A DNA stretch of 64,000 bases from Halobacteriovoraceae bacterium (GTDB lineage: Bacteria; Bdellovibrionota; Bacteriovoracia; Bacteriovoracales; Bacteriovoracaceae). Numbering within the stretch: position 1 is the stretch's first letter; each line of letters begins with the position of its first letter. Position numbers and translations under genes: made by a program. The DNA lies in NCBI GenBank assembly GCA_020635115.1, contig JACKAK010000010.1, positions 89,251 to 153,250 of the forward strand. Direction: 5' to 3'. Below are positions 27,942 through 37,900 of the stretch, piece by piece. The notes beneath the pieces were generated by a model. The model was not told where the DNA came from. It ran no database searches and worked only from the letters and a program-made list of their open reading frames with translations.

Positions 27942-28874
27942 TTGGGGAAAGTGATAATTGCACAATTAAAATATTACTTAGTATTCATTTTATTTTCAGT
28001 GCCACTTTCCAACCTAACATTTGCCATCGAAAAATCTATCTACGGTGAAGATAACAGACAAGATATTAATCAATACTATTCTGAAATTTATCAAAATATA
28101 GGAAAAAGTGTCGGAGCAATGATACACGACTATTTTATCTATGAAGGTTTTGATAATGATACACAAGAAAAATTCTACTCAATTGATTCTAATTATACAT
28201 TGTCTGATAATGGACATAGAAGTGTTTGTCGTGACGAAAAATTTGCACCACAAAAAGTTGCTGCTGAATGTACAGGATTTTTAATAGGCCCAAAAACTCT
28301 TATTACTGCTTCTCATTGTGTTGAAACAAAATTTCATTGTGAAAACTACAAATGGGTTTTTGATTACAATGAAGGACAAGACAAAATTTCTCAGGATGCT
28401 GTCTACTCCTGTTCAAGAGTGATAAAAAAACTTTCAGACGAAGAAAATTTCAATTATGACGTGGCCGTAATTGAATTAGATAGAGAAGTAGTTGGAAGAG
28501 ACCCTTTAACTCTTTCTAAAAATTATCAGACTCAAAATTTGGACGAACTTATCATTATCGGTCATCCCTCAGGTCTTCCTAAAAAAATAGCAGATAAAGG
28601 AATTGTACGCTATGACATCAATGAATTTAAGTTCAAGGCCGAACTTGATTCATTCACCGGAAATTCAGGTTCTCCCGTCTTTGACAAAAAATCTGGACTT
28701 GTCATTGGAATGTTAACTCAAGGTGAGAGAGATTATGAATTTGATGTTGAAAATAACTGTTTACGACCTATCGTTTGCCAAGAAGGTGAGTGCGCTGGAG
28801 AGACAGTTATGAAATCTGATGCAATTGAAGGTTTACTAGATGGTACGCAAAGAGTCTTTACGGCCTTCTTTTAA
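27942..28874 (+). CDS. Exported trypsin-like serine protease
   Basis: A 310-residue S1-type protease. It uses a TTG start placed 6 bp after GGAGG; the next candidate, a GTG, is too far away. A signal peptide covers about residues 1-29 (ending TFA). The catalytic triad is visible as His in TASHC near 124, Asp in YDVAVIELD near 172 and Ser in GNSGSPV near 242. Several Cys residues could form disulfides. It should act outside the cytoplasm; a role in degrading prey or environmental protein would be inference. Confidence 0.88.
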   Translation: MGKVIIAQLKYYLVFILFSVPLSNLTFAIEKSIYGEDNRQDINQYYSEIYQNIGKSVGAMIHDYFIYEGFDNDTQEKFYSIDSNYTLSDNGHRSVCRDEKFAPQKVAAECTGFLIGPKTLITASHCVETKFHCENYKWVFDYNEGQDKISQDAVYSCSRVIKKLSDEENFNYDVAVIELDREVVGRDPLTLSKNYQTQNLDELIIIGHPSGLPKKIADKGIVRYDINEFKFKAELDSFTGNSGSPVFDKKSGLVIGMLTQGERDYEFDVENNCLRPIVCQEGECAGETVMKSDAIEGLLDGTQRVFTAFF

Positions 28875-28891
28875 AAAATTAAACTTTAAAA

Positions 28892-29239
28892 ATGAATCAG
28901 CTTCAGATTTCACTACCCACAAAAAACTCAGAAAATTTTGGACAGTTTCTATCAGAAATTCTTGAAATTGATTTTGTGCCAATCAACGAAAATGAAATAA
29001 GCTTCGATATAGGAACACAAAAATTTCACATGAAAAAAATTATAGACAAAAAAATTTGTGAGAATACTGTGAAGTTTGAATTCAAATTAAATGGCCAGGA
29101 AATTGAGGACATAAAAAAGAGGGCAGAGTTTTTTGCTTATCGTTTTTCAGGAATTGATTATCAATTCGTTTATTCAAATAAAAATCTTACCGTCATTGAT
29201 GATTGTGGTAGGGTTTGGTCTTTTGACTCGCAGGGTTGA
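28892..29239 (+). CDS. Small hypothetical protein, possibly VOC/glyoxalase-like
   Basis: A 115-residue soluble protein lying 17 bp after the protease gene. The strand-helix rhythm and the ending around VIDDCGRVWSF resemble one half of a glyoxalase/VOC fold, where a similar D-x-x-G-x-x-W/F closes the module. Metal-binding residues cannot be assigned. The match is weak and I give no function. Confidence 0.6.
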   Translation: MNQLQISLPTKNSENFGQFLSEILEIDFVPINENEISFDIGTQKFHMKKIIDKKICENTVKFEFKLNGQEIEDIKKRAEFFAYRFSGIDYQFVYSNKNLTVIDDCGRVWSFDSQG

Positions 29240-29309
29240 GGGAAATCGTCTTATTGACACTTTTTTTTTTAATGTGAGAGAATCTAGAAGTAAAAAAGGA
29301 CTTTTCTCG

Positions 29310-29330
29310 GGCCCTATGGACGGGGCCTTT
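29310..29330 (+). terminator. Possible weak terminator
   Basis: GGCCC (29310-29314) can pair with GGGCC (29323-29327), followed by TTT. It lies between the hypothetical gene and the cytochrome gene. The stem is short and the T run poor. Confidence 0.3.
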
Positions 29331-29380
29331 CAAAATTATCTAGTCAGAATTTATCAAATCATATATTTATATTGCTTGGA

Positions 29381-29386
29381 TATAAT
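29381..29386 (+). promoter_or_regulatory. Putative -10 element of the cytochrome c gene
   Basis: A perfect TATAAT stands 17 bp before the start codon and just ahead of the AAGGA ribosome binding site. No good -35 hexamer is found 16-18 bp upstream, and the spacing would give a very short leader, so this is tentative. Confidence 0.3.
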
Positions 29387-29403
29387 TTGAAAATAAAGGA
29401 AAT

Positions 29404-29769
29404 ATGATGAAAAAGTTTTTATGCCTGGTTTTATTTGCTTCAAGTTTTTCTGGTGTAGCTGCAGATGCAAAAAATGGAGAGCAAGTGTTTAAAAAGATAA
29501 ACTGCGCTTTGTGTCATAATGCAGATGGTATGGGTAAGGCCGATACAGCTGACAAAATTAAACTGACTAAGGCCCCACGTATTGCTGGCCTTGAAGAAAG
29601 TTATATTGTTGAGCAAGTAAAAGCTGTTATCGCTCAAACAAGAAAAAATAAAAACACATCTATGATGTTTGCAAAAGTGAAAGCATTAAAAGACAACGAA
29701 ATTGCTGATGTTGCGGCCTACGTATCAGGACTCTCAAAAGATAAATTTAAAGGAATGTTACAAAAATAA
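29404..29769 (+). CDS. Periplasmic class I cytochrome c
   Basis: A 121-residue monoheme cytochrome. A signal peptide ends near AAD (about residue 21). The heme-binding CALCH is at residues 34-38, and the distal Met ligand is probably one of the pair in TSMMFAKV near 80-85. The C-terminal helix EIADVAAYVSGL is typical of cytochrome c-553/c5-like electron carriers. It is likely a soluble carrier between periplasmic redox partners. A strong inverted repeat lies just after it. Confidence 0.92.
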   Translation: MMKKFLCLVLFASSFSGVAADAKNGEQVFKKINCALCHNADGMGKADTADKIKLTKAPRIAGLEESYIVEQVKAVIAQTRKNKNTSMMFAKVKALKDNEIADVAAYVSGLSKDKFKGMLQK

Positions 29770-29793
29770 TTTTGAAATATTTTATTCGTTTAT

Positions 29794-29813
29794 GGCCATC
29801 TTTCAAGATGGCC
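29794..29813. terminator. Bidirectional hairpin between convergent genes
   Basis: GGCCATCTT (29794-29802) and AAGATGGCC (29805-29813) are perfect 9-bp complements. The hairpin follows the cytochrome gene and overlaps the stop codon of the opposite gene. T-rich DNA flanks it on the left for the leftward transcript only weakly. Confidence 0.5.
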
Positions 29814-31359
29814 TATGACTTAATTGTAATCTTTTAGTAATTATGTTTTTGAGTTGAGACAAATTTAAGCTTGAGCCCTTACTTCTTAGAAACTCAATAG
29901 AAAGATCAACAGATTCAAAATCATGAATATTATTCATGTACATGTATAACTGTATGGCCTGTATAACTAGCTCATCATTCCAAGTACTAGCTCCTAAACC
30001 TTTCTTAAATACTATTTTCGAGTGAGCTTTATTCAATCGATTGATGAGGTTAATAAAACTTCCATATAAAAAATTAATTTTTTCAAGATTGGGAAACTCA
30101 ATTAAGTTTTGAGGGTTATTATCCGAACTAAATGGAGAAATAATAAAGAAAATAGACATCGGAAATTGCTTATATTCAGATTCCTTATAGACTTCATCTA
30201 ATCTTTTTAAAAAATGTTCTTCGCTTGCAAGTGTGTATTCGGATACTGGTTTGTTGCTCTTATATAGGCTTTCCTGAAAAGGGATTATTTTATAGTGGGG
30301 GAGAACTATAGTATTTAACCGTTCCAAATAACTAAAATTTGCACGAATGTCTGATTTTTTAAGTCCCAAATTTTCAATATCATTCCACGTCAAAGGTTCT
30401 CTTAATTCATAAGGTCCCTTTTTTTCATAGTATTGCTTGATCAAATTAAGAATTTCACTACTTGTAAAATCTGATTTAATTTTTAATCTTGGTGATCCCC
30501 CAAGTTCTCTCCATCTTTTTTCACGGTAATAATTAAATCTATCCATTGCTTCGGGAGAGTTTCCAAATCTTTTACGTATAATATTAAATTTGTTTTTATC
30601 ATTGAAAGATTTATAAACTGATTTAAACTGAATTAATCTTCTATCATTTTCATCAAAACTTCTCTCTATTAATTCTTCAAGTGAGTAAAGGAAAATATGA
30701 ATTCTTTTGTCTCTTTGGCCCATCATTTGCTGATATTTCTTTTTGGCCATAAGATTAAAATTTTCCAAAGTTCGAAAATATCTCTCAATTGTGGAATATC
30801 CATTCAACGCAGAATATTCTGATTGTTCTGGTTTTAGAAAATTTAGAAATGGGTAACGTGAATTAGAATTTATTCCATGCTTTCTCACATGATCAATCGC
30901 CAGTTGGAGAATGACTTCTTTGATTAAGAGATCAACATTTTTTTTTGTCCAATGAATAGAGACAACTCCTCCGGCCGAAATTTGAGAATCGGCCCAAAGT
31001 TTGAAAAACTCATCAAAATTGAGATGGGTTATGATTGAATTATCGTTTTTATAGAGAGTGAAGTTTTCTGGATATTGTTCTATAATTTTATTAATAATTT
31101 GCGAGTTTTTTATTATTGATAAAGGAGATAATGCCAAAAATATTTTATTTTTTCCTTCAATGTGTCTTTTGTTATAAATATCAAGAAACCAAAGAGAATG
31201 TATTTCATTTATAAGTGGGGAAGGGGAAAAATTTTTAAAGTGTTCTAAAGCCGATTCGTAAGAAAGTGATTGAACTTCCATTAATGCTTGGCAATATTTA
31301 GTCTTACTAGAATGAGCAAATAAATTTGTAAAAATTAAAAATAAAAAGAATGTTTTCAT
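29803..31359 (-). CDS. Exported protein of unknown function
   Basis: A 518-residue protein starting with a signal peptide (MKTFFLFLIFTNLFA). The mature chain is hydrophilic, with many aromatic and basic residues (YREKRWRELGGSPRLK, repeated FNIIRKRFG-like helices), and has no membrane segments. I recognise no domain. It probably resides in the periplasm or is secreted. The stop lies inside the hairpin shared with the cytochrome gene, and no neighbour suggests a pathway. Confidence 0.8.
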   Translation of the reverse strand: MKTFFLFLIFTNLFAHSSKTKYCQALMEVQSLSYESALEHFKNFSPSPLINEIHSLWFLDIYNKRHIEGKNKIFLALSPLSIIKNSQIINKIIEQYPENFTLYKNDNSIITHLNFDEFFKLWADSQISAGGVVSIHWTKKNVDLLIKEVILQLAIDHVRKHGINSNSRYPFLNFLKPEQSEYSALNGYSTIERYFRTLENFNLMAKKKYQQMMGQRDKRIHIFLYSLEELIERSFDENDRRLIQFKSVYKSFNDKNKFNIIRKRFGNSPEAMDRFNYYREKRWRELGGSPRLKIKSDFTSSEILNLIKQYYEKKGPYELREPLTWNDIENLGLKKSDIRANFSYLERLNTIVLPHYKIIPFQESLYKSNKPVSEYTLASEEHFLKRLDEVYKESEYKQFPMSIFFIISPFSSDNNPQNLIEFPNLEKINFLYGSFINLINRLNKAHSKIVFKKGLGASTWNDELVIQAIQLYMYMNNIHDFESVDLSIEFLRSKGSSLNLSQLKNIITKRLQLSHRPS

Positions 31360-31438
31360 ATAGGGGGAATAACATATTTCGAAAATATATTCATTAATAT
31401 ATTCTTCTTCAAGAATATAAACAGTAGATTTTAGTTAT

Positions 31439-32011
31439 TTAATGATTAATTTTTTCCCAACTTTTCCCTGTTGGACAAAAAACACCTTCATCAGTCACGA
31501 CAACTGAGACAACATTTACGGCAGTAAGCGGTAGAGTACATTTATCTACAAGTTTTGAATTTCCTAATTTATCTCTATGCTTCATCATTACAATAACTTG
31601 CTTCGCTCCATTGGCCAGATCCATAGCACCTCCCATTCCAGTAATTTTTTCACCAGGAATCATCCAATTCGCTAAATTACCTTGAACATCAACTTGCATC
31701 CCACCTAGGACACAGAAATCGATATGCCCACCCCTAATCATGCCAAAACTCAAAGAAGAGTCGAAAAAAGAGGCCTTTTTATTAATGGTAATTGTTTCCT
31801 TACCCGCATTTATTAAGGTTGCAGAAATTTCACTTTTTTTTGGACGTCCCTCAACTCCAAGTACTCCATTTTCAGAGTGAATCATAATTTCTAACTCTTT
31901 GGGGATAAGCTCGGCAATAATTGTAGGCATGCCAATTCCTAAGTTCACACTACATCCTGGATGGAAAAAATTAATCACTTTTTTACCCATTTCTTCGAGC
32001 GTTAGTCCCAT
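31439..32011 (-). CDS. atoA: 3-oxoacid CoA-transferase, beta subunit (AtoA/ScoB type)
   Basis: The beta subunit of a class I CoA-transferase, which moves CoA from a donor such as succinyl- or acetyl-CoA to a 3-oxoacid. The motif SENGVLG contains the active-site Glu that forms the glutamyl-CoA intermediate. NLGIGMPT at the N-terminus and ITGMGGAMDLANGA are also diagnostic. At 190 residues it is about 25 shorter than usual, missing the normal C-terminal extension. It follows the alpha subunit after 2 bp and is the last gene of the six-gene operon. Substrate is not determined by sequence. Confidence 0.9.
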   Translation of the reverse strand: MGLTLEEMGKKVINFFHPGCSVNLGIGMPTIIAELIPKELEIMIHSENGVLGVEGRPKKSEISATLINAGKETITINKKASFFDSSLSFGMIRGGHIDFCVLGGMQVDVQGNLANWMIPGEKITGMGGAMDLANGAKQVIVMMKHRDKLGNSKLVDKCTLPLTAVNVVSVVVTDEGVFCPTGKSWEKINH

Positions 32012-32013
32012 GT

Positions 32014-32712
32014 CTAGTCCTCAGTCAGTTCTTTTTCTATAGTATTCAGATAATCTTTACCTTGATAAATTCGCTGAACAAAAATTCCCGGTAAATGGAT
32101 ATCTTCAAAAGGAATATTCCCACACTCCACCAATTCCTCCACCTCAACAATTGTTATTTTTGCGGCCATGGCCATTAAAGGAGAAAAATTTCTAGCAGTT
32201 TCCTTAAACCAAAGATTTCCATAATGATCACCTTTTTGAGCTTTTATTATTGCAAAGTCAGCGCTTAAGGCCGTTTCAAGAATACAGTTTTTATCAAACA
32301 TCTTAACTTCTTTTCCAACTTCTACAACTGTTCCCACTCCAGTAGGAGTATAAAACGCCCTAATCCCAACACCTGCGGCCCTAATTCGTTCAGCAAAAGT
32401 TCCTTGAGGCACAAGTTCAACATCGATTTCCTTATTAATTATCTGTTTTTCTAATTCCGGATTTCCTCCGACATAGGAACAATAGGCCTTTGAAATTTTT
32501 TTCTGTCGTAATAATTTGACAAGGCCACCGTTTGCATTCCCAATATTATTAGAAATAATTGTCAATTGATCGATATTCATCTTTTCTAATTCATTTATTG
32601 AATTTTCAGGAATTCCACACAGGCCAAAACCACCACTCATAATAATACTACCTGTGCATATATCAGATAAGGCCTCCTTAGCATTTTGATAGACTTTTTT
32701 ATTGCTAGACAT
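32014..32712 (-). CDS. atoD: 3-oxoacid CoA-transferase, alpha subunit (AtoD/ScoA type)
   Basis: A 232-residue alpha subunit. The family signature SGGFGLCGIPE lies near residue 25, followed by NNIGNANGGL and the CoA-contacting region SYVGGNPELEKQ. YTPTGVGT and AKITIVEVEELVE are typical of the AtoD/ScoA group. It overlaps the end of the aminotransferase gene by 8 bp and is translationally coupled to atoA. Together the two subunits would form the heterotetrameric enzyme. Confidence 0.93.
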   Translation of the reverse strand: MSSNKKVYQNAKEALSDICTGSIIMSGGFGLCGIPENSINELEKMNIDQLTIISNNIGNANGGLVKLLRQKKISKAYCSYVGGNPELEKQIINKEIDVELVPQGTFAERIRAAGVGIRAFYTPTGVGTVVEVGKEVKMFDKNCILETALSADFAIIKAQKGDHYGNLWFKETARNFSPLMAMAAKITIVEVEELVECGNIPFEDIHLPGIFVQRIYQGKDYLNTIEKELTED

Positions 32713-33871
32713 TGCCTGTTTCTCCTAAAAATTTAGTGAGTTTTTTCAGAGCGATTGACAGATTTTCTTCATCTGCATTGAGGTGAGGGGCCAGAATAAG
32801 GGTGTTACCTCTTTGTACTATATAGAGACCTTTTGCATAAAGATCTTCATAAGAGATTGCCTGATTAAGCTCAATTGCTCCTAAGAGTCCATGACTACGA
32901 GTTTTCAAGGGAATACTTGAAATAAAATCATTAAAAATATCAATATTTCGTTCTCTTTGTTTTTGAAAATCTCCATCCTTACAAAGTTTTAAAACATTAT
33001 GTATTATTTTTATCCCTAGGGGATGAGAATAATTTGTAAGCCCACAAGCTAAAATATTTTCTTCAAAATAGTCACAAATAACTTTGTTGGCCCATAAAGC
33101 TCCCATAGGAAAAAAGCCGTTTGTTAAGGCCTTGGCCATACATACGATATCAGGTTGGATCCCAATTGTTTGAAATGCAAAAGCATCTCTTGTTCTATAA
33201 ATACCCGTTACGACCTCATCAAAAATAAGAAAAACCTTATTGTCGGTGCACCACTTGCGAAGTTTTTTCCAATAAAAAGGAGAACCGGTGTATACACCAT
33301 TGATCGCTGATATTGGCTCTAAAATGACTGCTGCAATTTTATCTTTGTAATTTTCTAAAAATTTACAAGTTTGATCTCCTGTTGTGTCTGTTTCAACATC
33401 AGGAATTCTCAAAGTCCACTCATCAATAGTTGACGATTCTTTATTGCGCCAATCTCCAGTTACAGAAATGGCCCCTAGGGTTGCTCCATGGTACGATTTC
33501 GATTGAGCAGCAATGACATTTTTGCCAGAAACTTTTCTAACAATTTTTAGTGCATTCTCTACACTTTCAGCTCCAGACACAGTGTAAAATATCTTTCCTT
33601 CCTGAACATTTAAAAGATTTAAAAGTTCCTTTGATACCAATTCTGTTAATTCACTCTTAAACCGAGGTATAGCTTGAAGACACTCATTCATTTCGAATTG
33701 TTGGGGTAATAAGTTTTGGTGATTAAAACCAAAACTTGCTTGAAAACTTAGAGACGATAAATCGTATAATTCATGAGGGAATTCCTTGAGTTTAAAACTT
33801 TCATCACTTACACTCTCTAAAGTATAGGGGTGAATATTTTGTTTATTCCAGGTATAAAAATATGAACTCAT
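32705..33871 (-). CDS. Class III aminotransferase
   Basis: A 388-residue PLP enzyme of the omega-aminotransferase type. SGAESVENALKI binds the PLP phosphate, FDEVVTGIYRT holds the Asp that contacts the pyridine nitrogen, and the Schiff-base Lys is in AKALTNGFFP near residue 249. Amino-donor and keto-acceptor cannot be read from the sequence. It lies between the C45 acyltransferase (4-bp gap) and the CoA-transferase genes, so it probably handles an amino or oxo acid that is later, or earlier, bound to CoA. Confidence 0.92.
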   Translation of the reverse strand: MSSYFYTWNKQNIHPYTLESVSDESFKLKEFPHELYDLSSLSFQASFGFNHQNLLPQQFEMNECLQAIPRFKSELTELVSKELLNLLNVQEGKIFYTVSGAESVENALKIVRKVSGKNVIAAQSKSYHGATLGAISVTGDWRNKESSTIDEWTLRIPDVETDTTGDQTCKFLENYKDKIAAVILEPISAINGVYTGSPFYWKKLRKWCTDNKVFLIFDEVVTGIYRTRDAFAFQTIGIQPDIVCMAKALTNGFFPMGALWANKVICDYFEENILACGLTNYSHPLGIKIIHNVLKLCKDGDFQKQRERNIDIFNDFISSIPLKTRSHGLLGAIELNQAISYEDLYAKGLYIVQRGNTLILAPHLNADEENLSIALKKLTKFLGETGNV

Positions 33872-33875
33872 AAAA

Positions 33876-34991
33876 TCAACTTTTGTAAGGGCCTACAGTG
33901 TTAGTTCTTTTAAATTCTTTTTTGGCCAATTTGTATTGATGTGAAATGTAATTTTTATCATATTCCGGGCAACCTCTCCAAAAAAGTATATCCCCTCCTA
34001 AAGAATCAAATACTCCACCAGCACATGTAAAAGAAGGATCTTGCGCTCCTGATTCAAAATGTGAACAAATAGATTTTGGGTAATTCTCATGTGATTGCAA
34101 TAAATTAATCAGTCCTGCAGCATCATGTACACTTTCTATATTTTTATTAATTATATTATACCTATCAAAAGTTGTACTACTTAGAGAAATTCGATCTTCT
34201 AATTTTTGAATTTGTTCATCAAGACAGTGATTTGTGTGGAAGATTGCCTTTTCATCTCCAGTGTTGCATTGGGAAACATTGGCCCTGTGCTCAGGTGTAA
34301 TTTCATACATTCTACCTCCGTCACGTGTTGAAACCATATAATTATGGCCAGAGGTAACAGGCGCTGTATGGAGCTGATTGTCGATTTCATTTAATGTGCT
34401 AAAATTTAGAAGATGTCTCACAAGTAATGGCCAAATTAAACCTACCCGAGCATTTTTTGTATTTATATTATTTACTCCGATAATATTTCCAATAGAATTT
34501 ATGCCCATTAGTGCCACGCATCCAACGAGACTTAAAACAAGCGAACTTGGGCCAATTTCAGTCTCAGGAATTTCAATAAGACACATGAAATCTTTCGCCG
34601 ATCGATGCATATCCCATGTCTGCCCTGAAATGTAGTGTTGATTATTCTGTATATGAATTGTACTACAACCTTCTTGTGGCATCTCAATATCTCTAAAATC
34701 TGTATAGTTGTTAAGTATTACAATATCTGTAATCGAACATCCCGCTCCTCTTGCAATGGCCTCAATTTCACGTGCAACTTCAGGAGCATAATTCCCACTG
34801 ATCGAAAATTGTTCCATTGCAAGTTCTTCAAGCTTGTTTTTAATACTTGGGTTTTTCGAAATCATAAGCTCTTTACGTATTTTAATAAGTTCAGCAATGG
34901 CCTTGGAGAACTCTTCTCCGTGGGCCAGCCCCCAATCCTCAGGGCCTTTGTTTTTTTCATATGAAATAATTGGAAAACGTAAACTGATCAT
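33876..34991 (-). CDS. C45-type autoproteolytic acyltransferase/amidase (isopenicillin N acyltransferase family)
   Basis: A 371-residue Ntn hydrolase. The key motif is a Gly-Cys pair in QEGCSTI near residue 107: in this family the precursor cuts itself there and the freed Cys becomes the nucleophile. GQTWDMH, GINSIGNIIGVNN and the C-terminal CSHF are also typical. Family members transfer acyl groups to amino compounds or hydrolyse amides. The protein has no signal peptide. Its start overlaps the stop of the preceding gene by 4 bp (ATGA). Confidence 0.87.
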   Translation of the reverse strand: MISLRFPIISYEKNKGPEDWGLAHGEEFSKAIAELIKIRKELMISKNPSIKNKLEELAMEQFSISGNYAPEVAREIEAIARGAGCSITDIVILNNYTDFRDIEMPQEGCSTIHIQNNQHYISGQTWDMHRSAKDFMCLIEIPETEIGPSSLVLSLVGCVALMGINSIGNIIGVNNINTKNARVGLIWPLLVRHLLNFSTLNEIDNQLHTAPVTSGHNYMVSTRDGGRMYEITPEHRANVSQCNTGDEKAIFHTNHCLDEQIQKLEDRISLSSTTFDRYNIINKNIESVHDAAGLINLLQSHENYPKSICSHFESGAQDPSFTCAGGVFDSLGGDILFWRGCPEYDKNYISHQYKLAKKEFKRTNTVGPYKS

Positions 34992-37900
34992 AATAAATTC
35001 CTTAACTTTTCTTCGAATGCTAATCTAGCATTATAATTTGTATCAAAGCAGGTTGTTGTTGCTTTTGGCAGAATATGCTTTAAAGGGGTTGGAAAACCTT
35101 TTTCAGATAAGACTACACCCCGTTTTACAAGGTATTGACCCTTAAACTGTGACAAGTATTTTCTCATAAATTCGTCGAATGTTTCAGTATTTTTATCGAA
35201 GATTTCTTTATTTTTTTCTATCCACTCTTTTTCAAAAATCGCCCTTGTAAGTGAGGCCTCGTCACCATCCCATGTGCTTATCATCATAAGTGGGTCTTTG
35301 ACATAAATATCATCTTTTACAAAACATAGAGCAGCTTGACCTCCAAGGTAGCAAAAAAAGGCGTCAGGTGTATTCTTAAACTCATTAACTGTAAAATAGT
35401 GATCTTTAGATCCTCTAAAACAATGTCCAGAAGTATCATTTACAACTACTTTCACACCATGTTTTTGTGAAATCTCAATGATACTATCAATGAGTTCAAT
35501 AGGGAGATGTGATGATATTTTATTTCCAAAAGTCGATATGAAAAAAGCCAAAGGTTTTTCCTTGGCTATTATTTCTTCAATATCTTTTATCTTTGTTGAA
35601 GCTTCAATTAAGTGGGAATCAAAAACAGATCTTATTCCTGAAATAGCTCGCGAATAAAAAGATCCATGCCCAAAGTGATGTCCTTTGATAGACATAAGAC
35701 CTGTTCTTTTTTTATCAGAACGATACCAGATAGATTTAATTATTTTATCAACACATTCAGACTGCCCTGATGCCATATATATGTGCTGGAGCTCTTTAGG
35801 AGAGTTTTGAGAAATAGACTTAAGATTTTTTAAATAATCAACACTAACAAAATTTGACAGGCATATTTTATTCATTAAACTAGGGGCGATGAATTCGATC
35901 TTTGATTCATCCCAGGAGACTACTTTGTTTTGGAGAGAAGAATTCAGAATTTGTGGAGAGTGTGTCTCAAGATTGATTTCAGAAATAATGACATCTCGGT
36001 ATTTCAAAAAATCTTTATAATCTTCAATAATATACTGAGTTTCATAGGCACCAAGGGCCATATTAACACTAAACATAGAAGTCGCTAGGACTTGTCTTGT
36101 TCTACCTATGATTTTATTTCTACCCCGTAGAAGGGCCAAAGAAATAAGTGTGGCCTTAAGATGAAGACCTATGTTTTTTCCTTGGAATTCCTTTTTTACA
36201 GTAGTGTCAATCATATAAATTGATTGTGGGTCATGAAAATTACGATCTAATCGAAGTCCATTTTCAAAAGGAAAAATTTCCAAGGGTGCACTAAATGAAA
36301 TTGCAATGAGTTGATTATTTGAATCAAAAAGACCTAAACAGATCCCCATTGCCGATTCAACTGATTGTTTAAAAAGAGAGATATCTGTTCTTCTTTGCTC
36401 CTCATAGTTCTCTTCTTCTAAGTTGACTATATCTTTTGTAATATGCCCTAATTTTTCACTATCAATTTCAATACAGGTTAACTCAGTCATTTTTTTGCAA
36501 AAGGCCAATACTTCATCTCGATCAATTTTATTTTGCCGAGCTTTAAAAAATATTTGGGGCCATTCTAAGATTGGATCTTTTAACGAATGTTCGATTTTTA
36601 TATTTTGATTTGGTTCAAGTGGTTTAGAGTTGTAAAGATGATCAGCAAGTATATCCAGCCTATCGAAAAGAAAATCGATATCACTTTCTTTGAATGATAA
36701 ATTAGTTCTAAAACGAAGTGTTTTTTCTCCAGCGGGATAATACAATAAACCTATGTCAAATCTTTTTGAGATAAATTTATTGAGGAAATCTTTATCAATA
36801 ACATCAAAAGCAAATGAAATACCACAAACTCTAGGGCATGCAAGATATTTCGAAAATTTTGAAACAAATGAGGTTAATTTGTTTCGAGTATAGCTTTCAA
36901 TTTTTAATATTTGTTCAGACCGTTGGTCAATAATTTGTCCATGAATTAAACCTCGGTGTAATGATGTGATACTGAATTCATTTGGTCTATTATGGCCAGT
37001 TTGAATAAAGTCAATAACAACGCCAATTTGTGCTTTTTTAGCACATGTTACAAAATCAGGGAAAAGTTCTTTTCCAAAGGAATCCGTTAGATTAAAACTT
37101 TTGAACCAAAAGAAATCTCTGCCTAAATGAAAACCCGTTTGGACTTCATCAAATATTAGAGGGACGTCATAGACTTTAGATAAAATTGTAAGTGCATTAT
37201 AAAAGGCCGAGGTCGCATAATTATCACCACCTTCACATTGCATCGGTTCTATGATGATAGCGAAGATTGAATTTCCTTGTAATTTAAGTCTTACATTTTG
37301 CAGAACTTCAATTTCCCTAGACTGAGTTTGATGAGTGAGTGAGTATTGATCTAAAAGACTTTCAAAGTCTTTATGTGTAGAATTTTCCCACAGTTTTTTC
37401 CACTCAGAAGTATTGTCTCTATCGAAATCATCATCTTTAATATCTGGATATGGAATGTATTGTGTTTTTTCAAAATTGGGCATTTCAAATGGAATTCTTT
37501 TTGAAGGGTTCCATGTTGACATAAGTGCAACCTGCATTCTGCCATGAAAAGAACCTTCGAAGGCCAGTACTTGTTTTCTTTTTCCTTCGAATCTTTCAAA
37601 ACATTGTCCGAGAGCAATTTCATTGGCCTCTGCACCTGAGTGACAAAAAATGAATTCCGCTTGTGTTCCTATTTTTCTTTTTAAAAATTTTTTGAAGGCC
37701 TTTATGATCAATTCTCCACTTTCGCTATTTGGAAGGTCATTGAAAGTGTAATAATTTGACATAACTCCTAAAAAAGACTGAGGATTAAATCCCAGACCCA
37801 TTGTTGCTATCTGTGAAGCAGCGTCCATAAGGTACGCGGTGTTACCGTTAGAGGATTCAATCGCCAAATATGGGCCAATAGAGTGTTTAAGTTTAGTTAA